The notes under the pieces are model-generated. The model saw nothing but the letters and a program-made list of their open reading frames with translations, was not told where the DNA came from and did no database searches. Made by a program: the position numbers and the translations under genes. From a virus: a stretch of 22,997 nucleotides of DNA. Each line of letters opens with the position of its first letter. The stretch's first letter is position 1. Location: the IMG/VR virus record IMGVR_UViG_3300029266_000379, positions 1 through 22,997 of that record; one strand, 5' to 3'. Below are positions 6,175-16,500 of the stretch, piece by piece.

Positions 6175-6380
6175 TAGGTGTAGCCCCCACCAGCATCTTT
6201 GTACGCCTTAGCCAACATCTGGGCTTTACGCGCCGACCACTGCCCAGCCTTGCCACCTTTGGTGCCTGACTTTATGCGGCTGAACTGGCGCTTACGCATA
6301 GCTGGCTTGGTATAGTTGCCAGCCTCGTTAACCTTAGACTTGGCTTTTACTTTGCCGCCCTTCTTGTATCGTTTAAACAT
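6174..6380 (-). CDS. Small basic protein with KGGKxGQWSARKAQ motif
   Basis: This 68-residue basic protein contains TKGGKAGQWSARKAQMLAKA and ends YKDAGGGYT, a block that I recall as common in small phage proteins and sometimes fused to DUF5872-like segments, here encoded by the next gene. GGGGAG lies 8 nt before the ATG. The start codon and codons 2-3 are built on a GTTTAAAC palindrome (6371-6378), giving Met-Phe-Lys-Arg. The gene lies between the endolysin and the two other basic genes. The function is unknown. Confidence 0.75.
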   Translation of the reverse strand: MFKRYKKGGKVKAKSKVNEAGNYTKPAMRKRQFSRIKSGTKGGKAGQWSARKAQMLAKAYKDAGGGYT

Positions 6381-6415
6381 TTACAATGCTCCCCGGTTAC
6401 CCGGCGCGTTTAAAC
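6371..6415. repeat. Close pair of GTTTAAAC palindromes around a gene start
   Basis: Copies at 6371-6378 and 6408-6415 lie 37 bp apart (about 3.5 helical turns) and bracket the short leader of the 68-residue gene. This is the only close pair in the window; the next closest spacing is over 500 bp. Confidence 0.9.
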
Positions 6416-6418
6416 AGG

Positions 6419-6835
6419 CTAGTATTCACCCGTTCTTATCATTTCTGTAACCTCTACAGCGCGATTGCCTACCTGCTGGCTCCACTTGCTGTCCATAAAC
6501 TCATCGGCAGCAACATCAAACTGCTCGCGGGACATAGCCTCAAGCGCCTTAACAAACCCACGCAAACGTGTCTGACCCAGATTGAATGAGATGTTCACCA
6601 AAGCGTCTTGACGCGCCTCATTCATGGCAGGGAACCAGAAGTAACTATCAGTAAGCTCCGCTCTCACGCGCTCGATGTCATTACTTAGGAGGTAATCAAT
6701 CTCATCATCAGATAGACCAAGGCCCGACTCTGAAATATTTCGGCCCACAGCAATTGTTTCATACCCAGCGGAGCATATATAAGATTTAGAACGAACGCCT
6801 TCATGGCGTTTCAGCATCTTGACTAACTGTGTCAT
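6419..6835 (-). CDS. Endolysin, GH24 (T4-lysozyme-like) muramidase
   Basis: The 138-residue endolysin cleaves the glycan of peptidoglycan at lysis. The catalytic set is visible as E12 (KRHEG), C21 and T27 (YICSAGYETI), with the exact E-8-C-5-T spacing of GH24 enzymes. T4 lysozyme has Asp at the middle position, but Cys there is known in other phage endolysins of this family. The length is close to P22/R21-type enzymes and there is no signal peptide, so export would need a holin, none of which is evident. AAGGAG lies 6 nt before the ATG. Its first 35 nt overlap the end of the o-spanin gene. Confidence 0.92.
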   Translation of the reverse strand: MTQLVKMLKRHEGVRSKSYICSAGYETIAVGRNISESGLGLSDDEIDYLLSNDIERVRAELTDSYFWFPAMNEARQDALVNISFNLGQTRLRGFVKALEAMSREQFDVAADEFMDSKWSQQVGNRAVEVTEMIRTGEY

Positions 6836-7199
6836 CAGTCTCTCCTTTATTCATTTGTGAATAATAACTAATTATAGATAAAACTTGTCGGATATATCGC
6901 TTAACCTCCGCCATATTTGATGAAAGGTTTTCGTAACCCTTCGTAGTCAAACCGTAGTAAGCGTTAGTCGGCGCATTGCCATCGTTTAAATCATCCAAGT
7001 ATTCTTGCATCGTAGCAGGTGTCAGCACTGACCACTCTACCGGAAGGGTTGATATGGCGTTAGGTAACGGAGGATGATATTGAGCAGCCTCTTTAACAAC
7101 GGTAACAACTTCAACCTTATTTGTTTCTGGTACATAAGGCTGGCCCCCTAACCATGAACAACCGCTAAGGAGTAGGATTGGTAATAATCTCAAGATCAT
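6801..7199 (-). CDS. Lipoprotein, probable outer-membrane (o-) spanin
   Basis: The N-terminus MILRLLPILLLSGCSWLGG is a lipoprotein signal with lipobox L11-S12-G13-C14, so the mature protein should be acylated at C14 and anchored in the outer membrane. The rest (132 residues in all) has a proline-containing linker (YHPPLPNAISTLP) and a helical domain ending in RYIRQVLSIISYYSQM. It lies between a membrane-anchored coiled-coil protein and the endolysin, overlapping each by 35 nt, the usual arrangement of Rz/Rz1-type spanins. It is longer than lambda Rz1 (60 residues), so a spanin role rests on context. AAAGGGG precedes the ATG. Confidence 0.75.
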   Translation of the reverse strand: MILRLLPILLLSGCSWLGGQPYVPETNKVEVVTVVKEAAQYHPPLPNAISTLPVEWSVLTPATMQEYLDDLNDGNAPTNAYYGLTTKGYENLSSNMAEVKRYIRQVLSIISYYSQMNKGETDDTVSQDAETP

Positions 7200-7563
7200 T
7201 TAATACCCCTTTAGTTCCTTTGTTTATAATCTTCTCTATCAACTTAGGTTTTCTTAGGCTTAGTGTACCCATGTTGTGCTTGGCAAACTTTTGCCTAATG
7301 GACTCAACCTCCTGTTGAGACTGTCTATTCTCATCCGACAGCACACTAATCCTATCTAATACAATCTGCGTCCTAACCTCCTGATCAAGCAGTTCTTTAT
7401 TTTGCTTGGCAATAGAGGACTCTAGGAGCATCTGATTATCAGCAGCCTGACGTAGCTGTATAGCCATTGTCTCTTTCTCGGCCTCAGACTTGTCGTAGTA
7501 CAGCTTAAACCCGCCAGCCGATACAGTTAATGCGACACCAAGGATTGCTGTTATCTGCCACAT
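7165..7563 (-). CDS. Probable inner-membrane (i-) spanin, Rz-like
   Basis: This 132-residue protein has an N-terminal membrane segment (residues 2-20, WQITAILGVALTVSAGGFKL), then a long coiled coil (about 25-95), then a conserved-looking C-terminal tail (LSLRKPKLIEKIINKGTKG). That layout is the Rz type: anchored in the inner membrane with a periplasmic coiled coil that meets the outer-membrane partner to fuse the membranes at lysis. It starts 1 bp after the stop of the giant gene with AAGG 7 nt upstream, and overlaps the lipoprotein gene by 35 nt. Confidence 0.8.
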   Translation of the reverse strand: MWQITAILGVALTVSAGGFKLYYDKSEAEKETMAIQLRQAADNQMLLESSIAKQNKELLDQEVRTQIVLDRISVLSDENRQSQQEVESIRQKFAKHNMGTLSLRKPKLIEKIINKGTKGVLNDLEIITNPTP

Positions 7564-7564
7564 T

Positions 7565-10500
7565 TTACGGCCTTGTGTAACTGCTTTGTGCTGGTGATTG
7601 CTGAGTATCTTTGCGACGAAGACGCTCGGTCACATTTCTCGACGTTCTTCCCGCTTGGGTAAGCGCAGCTTTCTTCTGCTTGTAAGATGATAAGACCTCG
7701 TAGTAGTTGCCTATTCTTCGCTCACGCTCTTGTACCGACAAGCTCTGATCCTTTCTCAACCTGTTGATCTGAGTAGTAATCTTGCTCTTCTCTCCATCCA
7801 AATAGCGTAGGGACATTTGTATTTGCAGAGGATCTACGTTGGTAAGGTTTAAACCAACAAAGCGCATGATTGCCTGACCCAAGGTATCGGCCTCTATGCC
7901 GTTTGCTTTCCTGTCTCCCTTCAGCGCAGTGTTTAACTTTGCTACCGCTCCATACTCTGTGTTCAAGAATCCGGGCAAGAGGTACTGGTTCGCAGCCCAG
8001 AACATAGCGTCTGTCATTTTGCCGCGACGATAGAACGGTTTCTCAATCGCTCCAGAAACAAACATAGGATCTTCTGGGTTCACGATTGGACGCTGTGTAA
8101 ACGGGTCTAAGTTTTGAGCAGCGCCAGCCAGCGACCACGCTGGGCCACCAAACATACCCAATGTAGATGTCACATCTTTGATGCTGAAGCCTTGATCTTC
8201 TGGCTTCTTTGCACCGAACAATTGCTTGCCCCCTGATACAGAGTTAGCAATTAATCCAGTAAATGATCCCCAAGGATACAGGTAGCTGGTATCTAGGAAC
8301 TGTAGCCTTCCCTTTGAATCCCTTGCTGGGACGGGGATTAGGCCCGGATTTCCCCGAAGATAATCAGGCATGGCTTTCTTTACAGCCTCATACTCTTCGT
8401 CATCAATATCAAACGCACTCATAAATAATGATGGTAACGCATACGATAGCGCGGCATATGGAGCAAACTTCATTGGATTGCGAAGCGCGGTCTTTGCCAG
8501 AACAGGCAATACCTTGTACTGGAATGTTAAGAATGGAATACCTACAGGGCTTTGACGTATAGCTCGTACTGTCTGAGGAACGTCAGAGTAATCAAACAAA
8601 TACTCTTGCGCTCTCATGAATGCGTCATCTGCTGTGCCGCCCTCTCGTTCCATAACATCAATAGCAATAGCGGTCTTGCCTACAACCTCAATCCCTTGGT
8701 AAAGCTTACTTGCCTTCTGCGCCAATCTTGTCCATGTGTTTAGCTTTAGCCAACCAATCATGCCTAGATCTTTAGCGTCAACAGACCGCAAAAAATCTAG
8801 CATATCGTCCTGCATGAGAATCAATTCTTGATCAGTGAACGAGGATTGTTGTACGCCTCGCGCAATCATTGCCGCGTAGTGCTTAGAGTTCTCAAAGTCT
8901 TTGTTGTTGTACGCAACAATTTCTCTAGCAGCCTCAACCATTCTAGGTATAACCCTGTAAAATGGTACGCCAGATAAATGCATAAGGATCGCGTTGCTGA
9001 ATGTGTTACGAGCAATAGTCGGAGGGTTCAATGGAACCTTAATAGTTTTCCATATCGCCGTAGCTTTACGCCCCGTTGACAGAATATTCACATAGGCTTG
9101 GTCACCTATGTTAAGCATTGCGGATGAGGCAACAACATCATCAAATATCTCTTGACGAACCAACCTTCCAGCCAACATGCCGTACTGCCTACCCCTTGGA
9201 ACACGTTTAAACTCAAAGCCATATGTCTGCGTGATGCCAGATATATCTATGTTTGGATCGGTGATGTACTGCAAAACGCCGCGCTCTTCAAACGTAGTCC
9301 GAACCATACTGTCTATTTGCGCAGCATCAGATCGCAACTTGACGGCCTTGTCTGGATCAGCAGCCTCAACCGCAGCAGCAATGCTAGTCAGCGTATTAAC
9401 TTGATCAAGTAAATAGAATCCACTTACTTTCTGCGGCTTGCCATCCGGCCCTGTGTATTCAACAACAAACTGATCATCTGCTACAGTCCACGCCTCATTG
9501 CCAGCGACAGAGTTCATAAACTCAATAAACTGCAAGTCTCTAACTGGACGTTGTATAGCCCTAGACACCAAGAACGCAGGGTCAAGTTCGTTAATAACCC
9601 CTAACGCCTCTTGAGCCTGATCCGTCATGTCATCTTTACGGGGTTTTAGATAACTAAATCTAGCATCCATCTTGTCCTCAAGAACATTCTTTAGATATAT
9701 TCTTGGCAAGTAGGATCTTCTGTACTTGTAGAAGCTGTTCGCAGGTAGAAGGCCAGCTTGCATAAGCTCTAGGCCCAACTTCTCAATCATGTCTTTTGCT
9801 TTTGCAGAAGCCTTGGCTGCGCGAGGATCGAGAGCGCCCAACTGCTGCAATAACACAGCCTCTTGCTGTGCGTCACCTGTTGTAAGGTATTGGAATATCG
9901 CGCCTCTAAGCGCCTCAGTAGAAGCCCTGTTCTTGCTGCCTGACCTAGTAAGAAACTGATTACCGATCTCATCTCTGAGGAAGGTTGCAATGTTTGTTGA
10001 CTGCGCAACGGTGCCAAGGTACTTGGCTCGCTCAAGGTAGAACTCTTTCTTCTGGGGCATATCTTTGAGGGTGTTGAAGAACGGAAGGCTGTTTATAAAG
10101 TCTATGCCCTTCTGTCTGCCATTTTTCATAACGCCGCGCAAGTTGTCAGTACCTTGGTTGGTCGCTGCTGTACGCTCGTTTTCTATTTTGGCAAAATATA
10201 TCTCGCTTGGCGCACTTACTTGAGGCGAAGTCTTCATGTCTTCTGTAAGTGTGTAAAGGCGCAATGCGTTTCGTGAATTAGATACAGGTATCATGTACCT
10301 GTTTTGATACTCATCAGAAAACTCCCGCGCAGACTTCAGATCGCCAGTGTCTTCGTTTCTAAACATCGGCATCCTAGCTCCCTCTGGAGCGTCCTTATCT
10401 AAAGGAATGCGTTTAAACCCAGTTTCTTCTGCAACCTTGTCTATGATTGAATCATTTTCTGCAAGAGCTTCTTTTAAAGCTGTTGTCTCACCGCTTATTG

Positions 10501-13500
10501 CGGCAATCGGACGACCTCTTAATGGTTGAGACTGTATGTCAGACGCTTTTATAATAGTCGCCTTGCCTTCTGGAAGAATATCGCTTGTCCCCTCATACTG
10601 ACTTGCTGGCAAAAACTCTCCGCTTGAGGAGCCTAAATACAAAAGATTGTCTTTGCTGTTGAATGCAATCTTGTCTTTTATTTTCTTTATTTCTTTATTA
10701 CTTCCTTCGTGAAGACTTGCCAAAGCATTGTCTAATGCCTGCGGAATCTTTACGTCATAGACATTTTTAAAACCTCCGCCAACAGGTATATCAATAGCGC
10801 CTGTCGTTCTGTCCTTTGCGCTTGTTACTAACTTTGCTACGCTTTTTTGATAGTCAGTTAAGTTTGTTTCTCCATTGGCAATCTTATTGGCTTCCGCTTC
10901 TACAGACACAGCTTTGTCTTGGATGAACTTAATAAAGTTTTCTTGATGAAACTCTTTGCTTCTCGTTGCAGGGTTGTCTAGCTCATTACGCACAAGGACA
11001 GCAATATCTTCACCCAACCACTGATCAAGTGACGGGTTGCCTTCCATAGTTATGTTGTTGTTGCCAAGCTCTACTGAATCTCTAAAGAAAGACCCTCCTA
11101 CTTCGCCGCCTTCTCGCGTCTTGCCAATCACTGGCTGTGTGTATGAGGCTATCCAGCTTTGAGCAAGTTGTGGATACGCTTTTGTTATAGCTTTTATTAT
11201 GGCTAGTTGAGCAAGCTCTGAGCTAGTTGCTTCCGTAGCTGGCATAAACTCTGCCTTAATTCCTTGCATTGCTTTTTTTATTGCGGCTGCATCAAAAGAA
11301 AGCTGCGCCGAAGGTTCGCTGACAAAGTTAGCAACCTCTTCTTGAGCCTGTTCAAGTTTGTTTTGTGCAATAACATCACGCTGTTCTTCATCGACATTTA
11401 AACTAGACGGTGCCTCAAGGCCACCAAGCGCTCTTGCGTCGTCAAACTCTCCCGTATTAGGGTCTGGGTACGCGGGTTCAAATGATCCGTCTTGACGAAG
11501 CTCATTAAGCTCCTCTTGAATTGCCGCCTCTGTTAATACGACACTGACATTGCCATCCCCATCTACAGTTACTGCGTCAGATCGTAAAAATTCATTGTCA
11601 AAACGAGTGTCAGCTTCAAACTCCGCTGCGTTTAAACGTATTGATACTGCGGGTATTCCGCCGGGTAAAGAGTTAACGCTTTCAATTATACCGGACTCAA
11701 CTAGCTCATGAGTGTTGGTAAACTTTGTCAGCACCAACCCATCAATGTTTGCTTTTATTGCGTTCCTGTATCGCTCAACTTGAAGGTCGCCATTGCTTAC
11801 TGCGATATGATCGTAACCGCCATTGATCGCCATGCGCACAAGCTGATGCATTGCGAACTGTAACCGAGAGTTTTCTTTTTTCATTGGCAGGTCAGGCACT
11901 AACTTTCCGTACACCTCACTTGCAAACATATCCATCATTGGCCTGACAAGATTTTTTTCTTCCCTTGTAAGCGCCTCATAGTCGGGCTGACTTATCTCGT
12001 TGTCTGCATACAAATAGTCCGTTGCCATTTCGCGCATTTTTCTTTGCGCAGCCTGATGCACATCGGATTGAATTTCTTCTACAACAAGAACTGTGGTTCC
12101 GTCATCTAATACAATGTCTGCCAATCTCATGTGCATAAAAGCATTCCTGACATTAGGGAAGTGCATATGCTCAATGCCCTCGCCTTTTGTCAGCGGGGTT
12201 GTGTAAATAATATCCCTGTATCCTTCTAGCTCCTCCAATGCTTCGGTTGCGTTTTTATTCAAAAACAAATCACTGCCAACTTCAGCAAGCTCCCTACCGC
12301 CCATTGTTGTCCAAGCATAATAAAAATTAGGTTGACCGCCAGAAAACCCCATGCTTCCTTGCTGACCACCAACATAGCCAAAGCCAACATCCAAAGTGCT
12401 TGTCGGTGAAAAGCCAGCTCGCTCATTTTTGAAATCAAAATCTTGGAAATTTACTCCGTTACTATCAGTGTCAACTAACGTCAACCCTAGTAACGTCTTG
12501 TTAAATGGAGAGTTTTCATTTGCGTCTTCTGCGGAAATAGCATTGGCTAGGTTAAGAAGTTTTTTGGTGGTGCCGTCATTAAAAGTATCTACCCTTGATT
12601 GAACTTCGGCGGCATTTCCCCTTAACTCTGGAATTACTTGCTCTAAATCTCTGACAGCTTTAACTATAGATTCTGGGAATGCTTGATCTGCAACCGCTGG
12701 ATTAGGAACTAGACTCACTACATTAATTGCAGTAGTCATTACATCAACAACGCGAGCCGCACCCCTACCGAGACGAAGTGAGGTTATTGCGTCATTTGCT
12801 ATTTGTTCATACGCCTCGTTATTTCTGTCTTGCCTTAAAGCGTCTTGATATTCCCTTTCTGTTTGCGCATCTCTGTTCGCACCAATCGGCGCTCCATATA
12901 TTTGGATCTCTACTACCTGCTCTCTGTCTTCAAAGAACTCTAGCAGGTCTTCACCCTTGACCGACTTGTCTGCTGGCAATCTGTTTAAATAATCACCAAG
13001 CCCAGAGTCATTAAACTCATCAACTTTAACGCCAGTTAAACGGCCAGCAACAGATGAGCCGCTCTTGGTTTCTTTGATCCTGCCCCATGCATCAGGTAAA
13101 TATTTTTGTTCTCGTTGTTCTTCAAGAATTCCTTTCAGCTTAGACTTAAATGCTGGGCGCTGCGGAGTGTCGGGGCTAAACGTAAAGTTCCTGCCCATAA
13201 CACCCGTTACTGTAGATGACGCAGCTATTGGCCCTTGCTTTATTACAGCAAGCGGCGTTGCAGAACTCATTCCTGTTGGGTCGGAAGCCAGCATTACACT
13301 CTTGATGCGCTTCACTGAGTCTTTGTCTGGGGTTCTCTTGCCAGCCCTGCCCTGACGTACCTGCTCAAACACTTGCTCAAGCTCCATAGGGATAAACTCC
13401 CCAGTGAAGTTTGATTTAAGCTGTTTAAACAACCTAGCTATTTTTGCAAATGCTCTGCGTAATGGCGGTGTGAATTCTGGTGGTATCTTTCCGTCAATAT

Positions 13501-16500
13501 CTAACCCTCTATTATATAGGGCAGAAGAATAAGCAATAAGCTCGTTAAAGTTTTGGAACTCATTGCCCGACATGACAAGGTCGTATTGCTTTTGACCAAG
13601 GTGCTCAAGGACGATGCGCTCTAATCGTGGTTGATTGGCTATAAGCGACTTGATCTCAGAGTCATTGAGGAACCCGTTGTTAAATAAGAAGTGGGTTGCC
13701 TCATGGTACGCTACGTTTTCTGGGTCTAGGTGTCCGTCAGCAACCGATACAGCTACAACATTCCCCACCTGTAGTCCAAGGGCTTCGTCATACCCTACTT
13801 CTTGCCCATTAATTAGAAACTTTCTTTCTGCCCCTTCACCTGTAACTTGCCCGTAAAGCTGACTCGCTACTACAAGGTCAGCTTCTGGCGCTATATTGTT
13901 TACAATCTTCTTAATTCTTATGAATTGATTGTAGTCAATTGGCTTGTCTTTCTGGGGGACAAGTATGCTTGGCCCTTGAGGGGTATTAAGGTTTGGAATT
14001 GCAGTCAATGCTACGTTAGCATCAGAAGACTGCTGCGCTGGCCTAGCGAAATCTATATCGCCAACCAATTGATCTTGAAACTCAGGGTCTACAGAGAATT
14101 CTGTACGGGCTGTATTGTGATCGGCACCGTTGTCTCGTAGCTTTCTATACGCAGCCATGCCTATCTGCAAAGCCTTTGCGTCACCGCCAGAAAGCTCACC
14201 TATTGTATCTCTTATGTCAGCTTCTTCTGCTTGCGAAACGACAGCTACCGAGTCTTTCTGAAGCCTTCCTCTCTTTTTCTTCTTTGGCTTTTGACCCGTA
14301 TCGTCTTGAGCTATCTGTTCAAGCTCTGCCTTAACTTGAGCGGCAGGGTCTTGAGGAGGAACCAAGTCTAGCGTTATATTTTGAGTTGACTCTGAGTCAG
14401 GAGTGGTTGTATCTACAGCCGTAGGCACCGGAGTAAACCTATAGCGTCCATTACCTAAAGATACTACCTCTCCAGTTTTAGCTAACTCTGTTACAGCGTC
14501 GTTTATAGGATTAAACCCTGACCGTAACTCGTTTTGAACTTCGCTGATCGTGAAGTCGCTTTGCACAGCAGTAGAAGATCTAACATCATCTAATGTATCG
14601 AAGGCTGTTTTGTAGCTCTTTCTGTCACCACTGTCTTCGGCTTCAGCTTCTGGCTGAACTACTTCAACTTGAGCAACTTCCGGCTGAACCGCTACGGGTT
14701 GAGCGGCTTCTACTTGTGGAGCTTGTTGCGGAACAACTGTGGGTATTTTAAATACTGATTGATTCGCTTTTCTTGCCGCTTCACCACGCTCTTTAACTTC
14801 AGCGGCAATCGTAGTACCCATGATTCGTATGTCTGCCTCGGTCATTCCGGGCAACGCAGCTTTTAGTTCGTTAATTATTGAAGCATCTTTCTTGGATTTC
14901 TTAACGCCATCCCTAACAATATAAAGCGCCTTATCTAAAAGCGATTCAAACTCAGGGATCTCATCTCTATATCGAGGCTTTGAATTTGCTACATCTTTTG
15001 AGTCAAATACAACTGGCTCAAACGCTGCTGGCTCTTCAGCTACAGCCTCTTCTACCACAGGTTCTGGCGTTACAGGCGCTGGTGCTACAGCCTCTGGTGC
15101 TACAGCCTCTGGTGTTACAGGCGTATCCGCTGTTGCTACAGGTGTGGGCGCTGGCCCTTCAGACGCTTTAGTAGAGCCTTCAGCTAACTTTGCAGCCCTT
15201 CTTTCTATTTCTTCTTCGGTCTTGGCTAGATCGTCAGCAGCTTTATTTGCATCTTTCTTTGCAGCTTTTCTTCCTTGATGCGTTACAACTTTTTCATGGA
15301 TCAACGCTTTTTGATTAGAATCTAAATCTGATATTGGAGTGTTAGCATCTCCGGTTACTTCTTCAATGTATTGTTTTTGTTCTGTTTTATTTACCTTGTT
15401 GCGTTTAAACGCCTTCACTAACACTGAAGCTTCGATCTCTGGCCCGCGAGATACGTCTGTATCTGATACTACCCTGCCCAATACAGTGTCTTGATTGTCG
15501 CCCATAGTGCCAGCAATAAAATCACCGATCTCACCGCTATCAACTGCAAGCCCAGTAGCTACATCGCTTTCATTCTTTGCTGCTTTTTCGCTGATGTTCT
15601 GATCAAAGTCAGGGTTCCTGCGCTTCATCTCGGCTCTAATGGCTTTAATGCGATAAGCTTTGCCAGCCGACATGGTGACTTCCATCGTGCCGTCAGAAGA
15701 TTGGAATATATTAAGAGCCTCTCCCAAGCTCATATCACCAGCATCGACAGCATCTAGCGCGTATTGTGGCAGCATCTGCCGTGTCTGCTCATCAATTAAT
15801 TCTGTTGCGCTAAAGTCGCCTAACTCTCTGTTGTTAATCTTAAATCTAGGGGTAAGCAAATCCTTGTCTGATGCAAGAGAGTCGCCAGACTGCTCGTCAA
15901 CCGATTGATCTCTAGGCACATTTACAAGGTCGTCGCCTACAGACAGGGTTACAAAGTCATCTCCAAAGTCTACAACTTGACCCGCTTGTTGGTTGCCATC
16001 TGAGTCGTAAAATGCAACATCTTTTTCTGATGTTTGCATATCTTTAAGAAACTCTTCATCTAAAGACTCAAGCTGTTCAGTACCTTGATCCTCTTTGTCA
16101 ATTTCCTTTTGGTTCTTAGCGTACTTAACACGACGACCAAACAACATATCGACAATAGAACCAGCACCAGCGCCATAACCAAAGTCTGACAACGCGCTGT
16201 CACCAATGGGTTGGTCTGGGTTGTAATTGCTTTGCGCTGAAAGTTCTTGCAGCATCCCAGAGATAGCCTCTTGACCACCCTCTGCTCCAGCATTAGTTAT
16301 GTTCTCAGTGGCTCTTCTTATATACCCATTGGTAACATTCTTTGCCATTGTATTGGGTATGCCACGAAGCAGTATCTCCATTGGAGCTAAGTCCAACAGA
16401 CCAATACCAAGTCCAGTAGCTACCGCTAGGTTTCTTTTAGCTGTGGACACTTCATTACCTGCATCTTCATATGCTTCAAGCATTTGATTTGCAGTACCAC

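Noticed and set aside
5924-6211. Plus-strand open frame opposite the basic genes
   Set aside because: It is the antisense image of lysine-rich codons, giving an artificial Phe/Leu/Ala-rich membrane-like product.
13847-14140. Antisense open frames within the giant gene, including this one and others near 8370, 9152, 13065, 14980 and 15491
   Set aside because: All are opposite an intact, conserved coding frame, have no ribosome sites or coupling, and their products show no domains.
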